From Flavobacterium sp. UBA7680 (GTDB taxonomy: Bacteria; Bacteroidota; Bacteroidia; Flavobacteriales; Flavobacteriaceae), in contig NZ_DLHA01000028.1 of assembly GCF_002482975.1 (NCBI RefSeq), positions 1 through 64,000 on the forward strand: a DNA stretch of 64,000 bases, given 5' to 3'. Under the pieces are notes generated by a model that searched no databases, was not told where the DNA came from, and saw only the letters and a program-made list of their open reading frames with translations. Position numbers and translations under genes: made by a program. Positions 13,997 through 23,476 of the stretch are shown in pieces; the stretch's first letter is position 1, and every line of letters begins with the position of its first letter.

Positions 13997-16981
13997 ATGA
14001 ATATGAAAATTAAATTAAAACACTGCTTGTGGTTGTTTTTACTATTTGTACAAATAGCTGCAGCACAAGAATCTATTTCCGGAAAAGTAACTGATAAAAA
14101 AGGACTGCCAATTCCCGGAGCAAATATTGTAGTACAGGGAAAAAATATCAGTGCTCAAACTGATTTTGACGGTCTATTTAAAATCGCTGCTAAAAAAGGC
14201 GAAATATTGGTTGTAAGCTATGTAAGTTATAAAACCGTAGAAGTTCCTGCTTCTAATAATGTTACAATACAACTGGATGAAGTTCAAAATGAACTTGAAA
14301 CTGTGGTGGTTGTAGGTTACGGAACACAATCTAAAAGAAACTTAACCGATAATATCGCTCGTGTAACAGCAAAAGATATTCAGCAGATTCCGGTTTCAAA
14401 CGTACAGAATGCTTTGGTTGGTAAACTGGCCGGGGTTCAAATTACGCAGACAAACGGTAAGGTTGACGGAGGTATTAATATTCGTGTGCGTGGTGCGGCG
14501 AGTATTAGTGCGGGAACACAGCCTTTGTATGTTCTTGACGGAATTCCGTTAATTAATGATGATGAATCGAGCAACGGTGCACCAACAAACCCATTATTGA
14601 CTTTAAGTACCAATGAAATTGAATCGATAGATGTATTAAAAGATGCGTCTTCTGCAGCAATTTACGGTGCTCGTGGAGCAAACGGAGTTGTTTTAATTAC
14701 AACTAAAAAAGGGCGTGAAGGAAAAGGTACTTTCACCGTAAATCTTTCGCAAGGAGTTAGTGAAGCTACACATAAAAGAAAATGGCTGAATGCAAAACAA
14801 TATGTTGAATTATTGCAGGAAGCCGGAAGAAACGTTAACGACTTAGAATCTGTTGAAGATGAGTTAGAATACCTATCTCAGGGAACAGACTGGAGAAATG
14901 GTGCAGTCGATACAAACTGGCAGGATATTGCTTTAAAAACAGGTTATACTACAGATGCTGATTTTTCTGCTTCTGGAGGAGATGAAAAAACAAAGTATTT
15001 CTTTTCTGGGGCTTACAACAACACAACTGGTATTGTGGACAGTAATACGTTAGAAAGATTTACGGCCAGAACAAACGTATCGCATAAAGTTACAGATCGT
15101 TTAACATTGGGAATGAACCTGGGTTTTTCAAGATCTTTAATTCACAGGGTTCAGGATGATAACTCATTTTCTTCTCCACTTCAATCAGTTGCTCAGGCAC
15201 CAATTTCGCCAGCAAGATTAGAAGATGGAAGCGCCAACCCAAATACTGAATATTCAAACTACCTTTTAGCAAAAGATAATACGTTTTGGAAAACGATTAT
15301 GCGAAGACTTACAGGTAAACTTTTTGCTGAATTTAGAATACTTTCTTCTTTAAAGTTTAATTCTGATTTCTCATACGATCTTTTATCTCAGACAGAAGAT
15401 TACTGGCAAGGTAAAAACGCTCCTTTTATGGCAACAGACGGAGCCGTATTTGCAACTTCTGTAAATACAGAAAATTATGTTTCGAGTAACTATTTTACAT
15501 TTGATAAAACATTTGCAGAAAAACATACTTTTAACGTTGTAGCTGGTATGGAATTCAACAAATACAACAGAAGATATCAGGATGTAAATAGTATTTATTT
15601 CTCTAGCGATGATTTTCAAACGGTTGACGGTGGTGCCGAAGTAAATGAAGGTCACGGAAGCGAAACGGATTATGCTTTCGTTTCTCAATTTGGAAGATTG
15701 AATTATTCTTTCCAGAATAAATATCTTTTAAAAGCCAGTATTCGTCGTGATGGTTCTTCTCGTTTTGGAAAAAATGAACGATTTGGCGTTTTCCCTGCAT
15801 TCTCTGCCGGATGGGTTATTTCACAAGAAGAATTTTTGAAGGACAGTAAAGCTATTTCAAACTTAAAAATAAAAGGAAGCTGGGGTAAATTAGGAAATGC
15901 TGAAATCGGGAATTTTGCTTCTCGTCAGCTTTACAGACCAAATCCTTATAACTTAAAATCAGGTCTTACATTTGATCAGCCTGGAAATGATGATTTAACT
16001 TGGGAAAAATCAGCTCAAACAGATTTTGGTTTTGAAATTGGTTTTATAGACCGATTTTCTATTGAAGCAGATTATTACCAAAAAGATACTGACGGGTTAT
16101 TATTTGAAGTTCCGTTACCAATAAGTTCTGGAGCTGCTTCTATCAATAAAAATATTGGAAAAATAAGAAGTAATGGTTTTGAGCTTACTATCAACACTAA
16201 AAATATTGATACCGAAAACTTTAAATGGAATACGAGTTTTAATTTGACAACAAATGAATCAAAGGTAAAATCGCTTCCAAACGATAACAGAGACATTATA
16301 GTTGGATACAATATAAACAGAGTTGGAGAAAACATTTCCTCTTTCTATTTAGTTGAATATGCAGGTGTTGATCCTGACAATGGAGATGCTTTATTTTATA
16401 AAAACACTAAAAAAGCCGACGGTACACTTGACCGTACTACAACAAGAAATTATAGTGAAGCAGAACGTATTATTGCCGGAAACCCTTTCCCTACTTTAAT
16501 GTCTGGTTTAACAAACACTATTCTTTACAAAGGTTTTGATTTTACCTTTACGTTTCAGGGTGAATGGGGCGCGAGTATTTATAATTCAGCAGGGATTTAT
16601 CAATCAACTGCGGCTGATTATTTTGACAACCAAACAGCAGATCAGTTAAACAGATGGCAAAATCCTGGTGATATTACAGATGTTCCTCAAGCCAGATTTG
16701 GAGGTTCAAACGGTACACAAGATTCTTCTCGTTACCTTGACAAAGCCGATTTTGTTCGTTTAAGAAATTTAACTTTAGGATATACACTTCCTAAAGATGT
16801 TTTGAAAGATTTAGGGATGAGCAGTTTAAGAATTTATTTTACTGCCGTGAACTTATTAACCTTTACAAACTACGAAGGAAATGATCCTGAAGCAAGAAGA
16901 GATGACAGCGGAATTGGAGAAGATTTTTATTCAGCACCTCCGGCGAGAACAACTGCAATTGGTGTAAACTTTAATTTTTAA
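13997..16981 (+). CDS. SusC/RagA-type TonB-dependent outer membrane transporter
   Basis: 994 residues. Signal peptide (1-24, ending AAAQ), then a carboxypeptidase-D regulatory-like domain (about 27-100; SGKVTDKKGLPIPGANI and TDFDGLF), the plug domain (about 110-235; VRGAASISAGTQPLYVLDGIPL and AAIYGARGANGVVLITTKKG), and a 22-strand barrel ending in aromatic ..GVNFNF. Forms the barrel under the SusD lipoprotein encoded 10 bases downstream and imports a large nutrient with TonB energy. The ligand is unknown. Its position after the sulfur island suggests, but does not show, a sulfated or sulfur-containing ligand. Confidence 0.95.
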   Translation: MNMKIKLKHCLWLFLLFVQIAAAQESISGKVTDKKGLPIPGANIVVQGKNISAQTDFDGLFKIAAKKGEILVVSYVSYKTVEVPASNNVTIQLDEVQNELETVVVVGYGTQSKRNLTDNIARVTAKDIQQIPVSNVQNALVGKLAGVQITQTNGKVDGGINIRVRGAASISAGTQPLYVLDGIPLINDDESSNGAPTNPLLTLSTNEIESIDVLKDASSAAIYGARGANGVVLITTKKGREGKGTFTVNLSQGVSEATHKRKWLNAKQYVELLQEAGRNVNDLESVEDELEYLSQGTDWRNGAVDTNWQDIALKTGYTTDADFSASGGDEKTKYFFSGAYNNTTGIVDSNTLERFTARTNVSHKVTDRLTLGMNLGFSRSLIHRVQDDNSFSSPLQSVAQAPISPARLEDGSANPNTEYSNYLLAKDNTFWKTIMRRLTGKLFAEFRILSSLKFNSDFSYDLLSQTEDYWQGKNAPFMATDGAVFATSVNTENYVSSNYFTFDKTFAEKHTFNVVAGMEFNKYNRRYQDVNSIYFSSDDFQTVDGGAEVNEGHGSETDYAFVSQFGRLNYSFQNKYLLKASIRRDGSSRFGKNERFGVFPAFSAGWVISQEEFLKDSKAISNLKIKGSWGKLGNAEIGNFASRQLYRPNPYNLKSGLTFDQPGNDDLTWEKSAQTDFGFEIGFIDRFSIEADYYQKDTDGLLFEVPLPISSGAASINKNIGKIRSNGFELTINTKNIDTENFKWNTSFNLTTNESKVKSLPNDNRDIIVGYNINRVGENISSFYLVEYAGVDPDNGDALFYKNTKKADGTLDRTTTRNYSEAERIIAGNPFPTLMSGLTNTILYKGFDFTFTFQGEWGASIYNSAGIYQSTAADYFDNQTADQLNRWQNPGDITDVPQARFGGSNGTQDSSRYLDKADFVRLRNLTLGYTLPKDVLKDLGMSSLRIYFTAVNLLTFTNYEGNDPEARRDDSGIGEDFYSAPPARTTAIGVNFNF

Positions 16982-16991
16982 AAAGAAAAAG

Positions 16992-18386
16992 ATGAAAGCA
17001 AATAAACTAATCCTATTTATATTTTTCGCTGCGCTTTTTACAAGCTGCGAAAATGAATTAGACATAGAACCTAAACAGAGAGAAGACGCTAACACAACAT
17101 TAAGTACAGAAACCGGAGTAACAAACGTACTTACCGGAACTTATGCGCTGGCAGCAAACGGAAACGCTTATGGCGGAAGAGTTTTACTTTACGCAGACTT
17201 ACTTGGTGTAACAGGAGTTTTAAGTACAACAGATTTAAGATGGCGCGGTACTTTTGGCGAATTAAGACAGATGTATAATAAAAACATGTTGTCTGATAAC
17301 GTCATTATCGAAGGAACTTATGCAAGATTGTATGAGATTATAAACGCATCAAATACGGTTATCGAAAATATCGACAAAGTAAAAGATCCGGACAGACAGG
17401 CTGTAATGATTGGCGAAGCAAACTTTTTAAGATCATTGGCTTATTTTGATTTGGTTCGTTTTTTCGCAAAACCATACGAAACGGGTCAGACAAATAATCA
17501 ACTTGGAGTTGTAATTAGACCCAATGCGATTTACGATTTTAGTGTAGATCTTTCAAAAGAAAGAAGTACGGTTGAAGAAGTTTATCAGGTTATAATTGAC
17601 GGCTTAAATCTTGCCTACACAAACTTACCTGAAGACAATGGTTTTTATGCCGATAAATATGCTGCACAAGCTTTATTAGCAAGAGTGTATTTACAGCAAG
17701 GCAGATACGCTTTAGCCAGAGATGCGGCAAATGACGTTATTGAAAACAGCGGACATGCATTATCTCAAAACTATGGAGCTGCTTTTAATCATGACACAGA
17801 TCAGGCAGAAGATGTTTTCTCAATTCAAATCACCAAACAAACGGGTGTAAATGATGCAGTAACTTTTTATGCTTCTGAAGGTAACGGAGGACGCGGTGGA
17901 GATTTTTCTATTCGTGATGCTTATTTGGAAAAATTTAGTGATCCTGATGACAGAGCAGAGTTTATCTACGAAAACGAAGATAACGGTAGAATTTTAACTT
18001 CTAAATTTACTGATCAGTTTGCCAATGTTGGAATTATTCGTCTGGCCGAAATGTATTTAATTAGAGCAGAAGGAAATTTTGAAGAAGGAACTGCAATTGG
18101 AAACGCTCCTGTTGATGATATCAATATTATCAGAGAAAGAGCTCATGCTGATGATTTAGCTACGGTTACAATCGATGATATTTTATTAGAAAGAGAATTA
18201 GAACTTGGAATGGAAGGATTTTTAATTCACGACATTAAAAGAACTAAACGTTCCATTTTAACTGAAACTCCAGATGGAGATCCGTTATTATTAACTTATG
18301 ATGCTGATAAATTAGTATTCCCAATTCCGTTAAAAGAAACAGATGCTAACAAAAAAATCACTCAAAATCCGGGTTATAGAATTTAA
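16992..18386 (+). CDS. SusD/RagB-family nutrient-binding lipoprotein
   Basis: 464 residues. Lipobox FTSC with lipidation at C19 places it on the outer membrane, capping the SusC partner encoded just upstream (10-base gap). Typical SusD features are visible: EANFLRSLAYFDLVRFF near residue 140, AAQALLARVYLQQGRY tetratricopeptide-like helices, and the late EMYLIRAE and DIKRTKR, then FPIPLKETDANKKITQNPGY at the C-terminus. Binds the ligand to be imported. No glycoside hydrolase or sulfatase sits directly downstream, so the substrate class is open. Confidence 0.94.
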   Translation: MKANKLILFIFFAALFTSCENELDIEPKQREDANTTLSTETGVTNVLTGTYALAANGNAYGGRVLLYADLLGVTGVLSTTDLRWRGTFGELRQMYNKNMLSDNVIIEGTYARLYEIINASNTVIENIDKVKDPDRQAVMIGEANFLRSLAYFDLVRFFAKPYETGQTNNQLGVVIRPNAIYDFSVDLSKERSTVEEVYQVIIDGLNLAYTNLPEDNGFYADKYAAQALLARVYLQQGRYALARDAANDVIENSGHALSQNYGAAFNHDTDQAEDVFSIQITKQTGVNDAVTFYASEGNGGRGGDFSIRDAYLEKFSDPDDRAEFIYENEDNGRILTSKFTDQFANVGIIRLAEMYLIRAEGNFEEGTAIGNAPVDDINIIRERAHADDLATVTIDDILLERELELGMEGFLIHDIKRTKRSILTETPDGDPLLLTYDADKLVFPIPLKETDANKKITQNPGYRI

Positions 18387-18404
18387 TAATCATATATAAA
18401 ATAA

Positions 18405-18436
18405 AAAAAGCCATTCTCCCCACAGAATGGCTTTTT
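18405..18436 (+). terminator. Intrinsic terminator after SusD
   Basis: AAAAAGCCATTCT and AGAATGGCTTTTT form a perfect 13-bp stem with loop CCCCAC. The stem ends in a T-run 19-50 bases after the SusD stop. The flanking A-run would also let it act for transcripts from the right. Confidence 0.85.
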
Positions 18437-18615
18437 CATTTTAATAACAGATTCTAAGTAATATTTAAAAAGGTATTTTTTATCAAATCACACTAAGCTT
18501 TAACCCGCATTTTTGTTATATTAAAAAGACGTGTAAAATCTACACCCCAAAACTACTCAGTAACTTGATTTATAAATTATATAATTATTGTCATTTGTTA
18601 TATAATTTTAATCTC

Positions 18616-18644
18616 ATAAAAAAGCTGCATTATAAATGCAGCTT
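18616..18644 (-). terminator. Intrinsic terminator of rocD
   Basis: On the minus strand AAGCTGCAT and ATGCAGCTT pair around a 5-base loop and are followed by a U-run (AAAAAA on the + strand at 18616-18622). It lies 25 bases beyond the rocD stop. The sequence between here and the SusD terminator (18437-18615) holds nothing recognisable. Confidence 0.75.
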
Positions 18645-18668
18645 CCTTAATTAATAAATTGTAACCTT

Positions 18669-19922
18669 TTATAATTTAAATTCATTCAAAGATTTCTCAA
18701 TGATTTCAAGACATTCTTTAATTTGATCTTCTGTCATAACTAATGGCGGAGCAAATCTAATTTTGTTTCCGTGTGTAGGTTTTGCCAATAATCCGTTGTC
18801 TCTAAATTTCAGGCAGATTTCCCAAGCCAAATCAGAATCTTCACCGCTGTTAATCACAATCGCATTCAAAAGACCTTTACCGCGAACAAGTGTAATTAAG
18901 TTATTTCTCTCAGCAATTTCGTTTAAACCTTTTCTTAAAATAACGCCTAAACGTTCTGCGTTTTCAGCCAGTTTTTCATCTTTTACCACTTCAAGAGCTG
19001 CAATGGCAACTGCTGCCGCAACAGGATTTCCACCAAAAGTAGATCCGTGTTGACCTGGTTTAATGACATTCATGATTTCGTTGTTACACAAAACTGCCGA
19101 AACCGGATAAACACCGCCAGAAATTGCTTTTCCTAAAATTAAAATATCCGGCTGCACATTTTCATGGTGAACTGCTAATAATTTTCCCGTACGTGCAATT
19201 CCGGTTTGAACTTCATCAGCAATAAATAAAACATTATGTTTCTCACACAATGCTTTTGCTTTCGCCAAATATCCTTCTGACGGAACATAAACTCCAGCTT
19301 CACCCTGAATTGGTTCCACTAAAAATCCCGCTATATTTTTTGATGATTCCAAAGCTTTTTCAAGAGCTTCAAGATTATCGTATTCAATTTTTATAAATCC
19401 ATCTGTAAACGGTCCAAAGTTTTTACGAGCCGTTTCATCATTCGAAAATGAAATGATTGTAGTAGTTCTTCCGTGAAAATTATTCTCGCAAACAATAACC
19501 TGCGCCTGATTTTCAGGAATACCTTTTACTTCATACGCCCATTTTCTGCACACTTTCAAAGCAGTTTCAACTGCTTCTGCACCAGTATTCATTGGCAGTA
19601 CTTTATCAAAACCAAAATACTTCGTGATGTATTCTTCGTAATTTCCTAATTTATCATTGTAAAAAGCACGAGAAGTCAGCGTTAAAGTCTGCGCCTGATC
19701 AACCATTGCTTTTACAATTTTAGGATGGCAGTGTCCTTGGTTTACTGCAGAATAAGCCGATAAAAAATCGTAGTATTTTTTCCCGTCAACATCCCATACA
19801 TAAACTCCTTCTCCTCTTTCTAAAACCACAGGAAGCGGATGATAATTATGAGCACCGTATTTATTCTCTTTTTCAATCAAAATTTCTGATTTTGACGAAA
19901 GGGTGTTTTCTGTATGTGTCAT
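18669..19922 (-). CDS. rocD: Ornithine--oxo-acid transaminase
   Basis: 417 residues, class III PLP aminotransferase. The PLP lysine is K265 in LILGKAISGGVYPVSA. NTGAEAVETALKVCRKW, NFHGRTTTIISFSND and HGSTFGGNPVAAAVA match ornithine aminotransferases closely. Converts ornithine plus 2-oxoglutarate to glutamate semialdehyde and glutamate, linking arginine breakdown to proline and glutamate. It is divergent from an Lrp/AsnC regulator across a 739-bp repeat-rich gap, a common arrangement that suggests regulation by that protein. Confidence 0.92.
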   Translation of the reverse strand: MTHTENTLSSKSEILIEKENKYGAHNYHPLPVVLERGEGVYVWDVDGKKYYDFLSAYSAVNQGHCHPKIVKAMVDQAQTLTLTSRAFYNDKLGNYEEYITKYFGFDKVLPMNTGAEAVETALKVCRKWAYEVKGIPENQAQVIVCENNFHGRTTTIISFSNDETARKNFGPFTDGFIKIEYDNLEALEKALESSKNIAGFLVEPIQGEAGVYVPSEGYLAKAKALCEKHNVLFIADEVQTGIARTGKLLAVHHENVQPDILILGKAISGGVYPVSAVLCNNEIMNVIKPGQHGSTFGGNPVAAAVAIAALEVVKDEKLAENAERLGVILRKGLNEIAERNNLITLVRGKGLLNAIVINSGEDSDLAWEICLKFRDNGLLAKPTHGNKIRFAPPLVMTEDQIKECLEIIEKSLNEFKL

Positions 19923-20118
19923 GATATTTAATTTTAAAAAAGCAAAAGTAATAAATTTTTCAAATCTACAAGCTTAAAAAGTGCATTTTGACTTTGTATT
20001 AACGATTATAAAGTCAAAATATATGCTTTTAAAACAATTTAGAATCAAATTTAATTTTTAGAAATTTTGACTTTATAATCTTTTATTAAAAAAAATGGCT
20101 ACTTTTATGGTTATATAG

Positions 20119-20200
20119 TGTAGTCCCTACGGGACAATTTGTTGGGGCGCTATATTTAATGCTACCGATATTTTATCTCTACGAGATATTTTTGAAATAA
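20119..20200. repeat. Partial or diverged copy of the GTCCCTACGGGAC repeat
   Basis: TAGTCCCTACGGGACA, then GGGGCGCTATATTTAATGCTACCGATATTTTATCTCTACGAGAT in pieces, carries the same CTACCGATATTT and GTCCC(T/G)... signatures as the three units at 20269-20650 but in inverse orientation. The rest of 19923-20268 has no gene, only AT-rich sequence that should contain the rocD promoter. Confidence 0.55.
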
Positions 20201-20268
20201 TGGATAAATATCATGAAACGGTAATATCATCAATAATCCATGATATGATTATTAGAAATAAAATCAAT

Positions 20269-20650
20269 AGCAACGCAACTCCGTTAGGAGTTAAATATCG
20301 GTAGAAAAAACAATTTGATCACGTTAAAATGTCCCGTAGGGACTATATAAAACAGATTTATTTCAAACAAAATATTTTGAAAATAAACGTTTAGCAGCAC
20401 AACTCCGTTAGGAGTTAGATATCGGTAGAAATCAAAGAATAAGACAACGTTAAAATGTCCCATAGGGACTATACAATAAAAAACGAATTTATTTCAAACA
20501 AAATATTTAAAAAATAAAACATTTAGCAACTTAACTCCGAGGAGTTACAGATCGGTAGAAAAAAAATAATTTAATCACGTTAAAATGTCCCATAGGGACA
20601 TATGATAACACATATTTATTTTCAAAAACAATATTTGAAAAAATAAAATT
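20269..20650. repeat. Three imperfect tandem repeats, about 124-132 bp each
   Basis: Units start at 20269, 20393 and 20525. Each contains, in order: AGCA(A/G)C, AACTCCGTTAGGAGTT (a palindrome), ATCGGTAGAAA, ACGTTAAAATGTCCC(G/A)TAGGGAC (a second palindrome), then TTATTTCAAACAAAATATTT. Unit lengths are 124, 132 and about 126 bp. They fill the space upstream of the Lrp-type gene. The last unit has lost two bases in its first palindrome (CTCCGAGGAG). Confidence 0.85.
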
Positions 20651-20661
20651 TACATTACAAA

Positions 20662-21114
20662 ATGGATAATTTAGACGAATTTGATATCAACATAATTAAA
20701 GAATTAGAAAAAGACGGAAGAATGGCTTTTTCTGCCATTGCGGCCAATTTGAAAATATCAAATACAATGGTGCATCAACGCATTAACCGATTAATGGAAC
20801 AAGGAATAATTGGCGGTATAAAACCCATTATTCAGGAGAAAAAAATTGGATTTGACTGGGCGTCTTTTACCGGAATTACTTTAAACAAAGATTCTGATTC
20901 GGATAGAATTATCGAAGAATTAAAAAATATTCCCGAAATTACAGAATGTTATTATGTAACGGGATCTTTTACACTTTACATCAAAATTGTAGCAAAAAAC
21001 CACGAACATATGCGAAGAATCCTTTACGAAAAAATCGACAATATTCCTGGAATCGCAAAAACAGATTCTATTATTGAATTAGGCTGCGCTTTTAAAAGAA
21101 ATATCATTTTATAA
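20662..21114 (+). CDS. Lrp/AsnC-family transcriptional regulator
   Basis: 150 residues. The N-terminal winged helix-turn-helix (about 1-55) has DEFDINIIKELEKDGRMAFS followed by IAANLKISNTMVHQRINRL, the family DNA-binding pattern. The C-terminal RAM/ligand domain (about 65-145) has EITECYYVTGSFTLYIKIVAK. Binds small effectors, usually amino acids, and forms octamers. The divergent neighbour rocD is the most likely target. The downstream peptidase and acylase genes begin only 19 bases after its stop, so it may be co-transcribed with them. Confidence 0.92.
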   Translation: MDNLDEFDINIIKELEKDGRMAFSAIAANLKISNTMVHQRINRLMEQGIIGGIKPIIQEKKIGFDWASFTGITLNKDSDSDRIIEELKNIPEITECYYVTGSFTLYIKIVAKNHEHMRRILYEKIDNIPGIAKTDSIIELGCAFKRNIIL

Positions 21115-21133
21115 TTAACTTATCTGGTGAAAT

Positions 21134-22609
21134 ATGCGTTTACGAATACTAATCTTTTTTACATTATTCTTTTGTAAATCAATACTTGTTTCGCAAACGA
21201 CGGTTTCAAATCCTGTAAAAAGTGATTTTTCTCAAACATTAAATATTTTAGCCTCAGATTCGATGCAAGGTCGAAAAGCAAATCAAAGAGGAGGCATTTT
21301 AGCAGGCGACTATATCGCAACTAAAATGAAGTCTTACAAACTAAAACCTTATAACAAGGCTCAAGACTATTTTCAAGTATTTGAAATCGAAGAACATTTT
21401 GTAAAAAAAACGACTTTACAGTTTAAAAAAAGAAATCATAAAACTATTTCCCTTTCTTCAGGAAAAGATTTTGAAGTTACTCCGATTGTAAATTCCATTC
21501 AAAAAAAACAAATTGAAGTAGTTTTTGCATCTTACGGTTTAGATTTGTTAAAAGAAAACTACGACGATTACAGAAACGTAGATGTAAAAAATAAAGTTGT
21601 TATAGTTTTAAGTGGATTTCCAAGCGATCAGGACAGCACTTCTACAACTTATAAAAAATTCAAAAAGATATTTCCCGAAGAAAATGATTTGGAAGAAACC
21701 AAACTAAAAACCGCGGTTAGTAAAGGTGCGACTGCTTTAATTATCATTGAAAAAGAAAATTTTAAACCTGAAAACAAAGAAAATGAGGTTTTCCATTCTT
21801 TAGAAAACTCAAAATCAGAATCGATTCCGGTTTTTAGAATTCGTAAAGCAACAGCAGAAAATCTTTTTTCAAAAATCCGTATTCCATTAAAAAATGACCT
21901 TACTTCTACTTCATTAGAAAAAATAAAAATCAATTTTTCAATAGAATTAAAACATGAACCATCTTATGTTGGAAATATTTTAGGAGTTATTCCAGGAAAA
22001 GACACAACAAAAACGATTATCGTTGGCGCGCATTATGATCATTTGGGAATTAAAAATGACTCTATTTATTATGGCGCAGACGATAATGCATCTGGAACTT
22101 CTGGAATGCTCGCTTTGGCAAAAAACTGGTCAGAATCTAAAATACAACCAAAATATAACATCCTTTTCGCGGCTTGGACTGCCGAAGAAATGGGACTTTT
22201 AGGAAGTGAATATTTTGTTCAGAATTTAAATTTAAAAGATCAAAAAATCCTTCTGTGCATTAATATGGATATGATTTCGAGAAGTGCTCCAGAAGATAAA
22301 GCACGTAGAATTCTCAGCATCGGAACCGAAAAAGAAACAGATTATTTAAAGAAAATTGCCAGCGAAAGTAACGCTAAACTTCAAAATCCATTTACATTGG
22401 ATTTATGGGAAACCAACGGACATTCTGGAAGTGATTATGCATCGTTTACTGCAAAAGGAATTCCGATAATGACTTTCTTTAGCGGTTTTCACGAAGATTA
22501 TCATACACCGCGCGATATTGATTCAAAAGTAGATTTAGATAAAATACAGGATGTATTATTTATTGTCAACAATTCTCTTTTAAAATTTATAGAAAACCAG
22601 CCAAACTAA
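21134..22609 (+). CDS. Secreted M28-family zinc aminopeptidase with PA domain
   Basis: 491 residues with a signal peptide (about 1-21). The middle part (about 110-250) looks like a protease-associated domain, and the M28 catalytic domain follows. Zinc ligands can be placed at GAHYDHLG (His), GADDNASGTSG (bridging Asp), TAEEMGLLGS (catalytic Glu and ligand Glu), INMDMISR (Asp) and HEDYHTPRD (His). Releases N-terminal amino acids from peptides in the periplasm or outside. First of three hydrolase genes with gaps of 13 and 2 bases. Confidence 0.92.
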   Translation: MRLRILIFFTLFFCKSILVSQTTVSNPVKSDFSQTLNILASDSMQGRKANQRGGILAGDYIATKMKSYKLKPYNKAQDYFQVFEIEEHFVKKTTLQFKKRNHKTISLSSGKDFEVTPIVNSIQKKQIEVVFASYGLDLLKENYDDYRNVDVKNKVVIVLSGFPSDQDSTSTTYKKFKKIFPEENDLEETKLKTAVSKGATALIIIEKENFKPENKENEVFHSLENSKSESIPVFRIRKATAENLFSKIRIPLKNDLTSTSLEKIKINFSIELKHEPSYVGNILGVIPGKDTTKTIIVGAHYDHLGIKNDSIYYGADDNASGTSGMLALAKNWSESKIQPKYNILFAAWTAEEMGLLGSEYFVQNLNLKDQKILLCINMDMISRSAPEDKARRILSIGTEKETDYLKKIASESNAKLQNPFTLDLWETNGHSGSDYASFTAKGIPIMTFFSGFHEDYHTPRDIDSKVDLDKIQDVLFIVNNSLLKFIENQPN

Positions 22610-22622
22610 ACCAGGATAAACC

Positions 22623-23474
22623 ATGAAAAATAAGCTACTTATCAAATCGTTTACAATTCTTTCTTTGCTATTAACGAGCTGTTTTGTTCAGGCACAAAAT
22701 CCAAAAGGAAAATTATTTATTATTGGTGGCGGCGATCGTTCTGATGATTTAATGAAACAGGTTTTAAGTGTAGCAGAACTGGGCAAAAAAGATTATATCG
22801 TGGTTTTGCCCATGTCAAGCGAAGAACCGGACAGTTCGTTTATATTTTTTAAAACACAAATGGTAAAGCTGACATCAAACCCAATTGTGATGTTGAATTT
22901 CACTAAAGAAACGTCACAAAATAAAACCCTGACTGATTCTGTTCAAAATGCTAAACTGATTTTTATAAGCGGCGGCGATCAAACCCGTTTTATGAAAGTC
23001 GTTCATAATACTCCAATAAAAACAGCAATTTTAAAAGCCTACGAAAACGGAAGCACAATTTCTGGAACAAGCGCCGGAGCAGCCGTAATGTCTGAAAAAA
23101 TGATAACCGGAAACCAAAAATTACAAAAAGAGTATACAGGAACTTTTTCTGTTATTAAATACGATAATCTTGAAACTGATGAAGGTTTGGGTTTATTGAA
23201 AACGGTCGTTATCGATCAGCATTTTTTAAAGAGAAACCGTTACAACCGTTTACTTTCTGCATTAATTGAATTTCCTAATTTAACCGGAATTGGAATTGAC
23301 GAAGCAACCGCAATTATTGTGAGAAATAATAAAGTTGAAGTTGCCGGAGAAAGTGAAGTGATTGTTTTCAAGAATCCAAAAGGCATTGTAAAAGCTAAAA
23401 AAGACAATCTCATTTCAATTGAAAAATTAGAAATGAGCATTTATACTGCCGGGCAAAAATTTAATATCAAATAA
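22623..23474 (+). CDS. Exported cyanophycinase-like S51 peptidase
   Basis: 283 residues. N-terminal signal (1-26) with an LTSC lipobox-like site near residue 20, so it may be a lipoprotein. The catalytic serine is S150 in SGTSAGAAVMS, the cyanophycinase/peptidase E nucleophile elbow. KLFIIGGGDRSDD at the start and FISGGDQTRF are family features, and DQHFLKRNRYNRLL carries the expected histidine. Cyanophycinases cleave the Asp-Arg storage polymer to dipeptides; related enzymes cut alpha-aspartyl dipeptides. Context with peptidases and ornithine aminotransferase fits Arg/Asp peptide use. Cyanophycin as substrate is inference. Confidence 0.88.
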   Translation: MKNKLLIKSFTILSLLLTSCFVQAQNPKGKLFIIGGGDRSDDLMKQVLSVAELGKKDYIVVLPMSSEEPDSSFIFFKTQMVKLTSNPIVMLNFTKETSQNKTLTDSVQNAKLIFISGGDQTRFMKVVHNTPIKTAILKAYENGSTISGTSAGAAVMSEKMITGNQKLQKEYTGTFSVIKYDNLETDEGLGLLKTVVIDQHFLKRNRYNRLLSALIEFPNLTGIGIDEATAIIVRNNKVEVAGESEVIVFKNPKGIVKAKKDNLISIEKLEMSIYTAGQKFNIK

Positions 23475-23476
23475 AC

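Noticed and set aside
20269..20650. CRISPR-like array
   Set aside because: Only three units of over 120 bp with related, not unique, spacers and no cas genes; tandem palindromic repeats instead.
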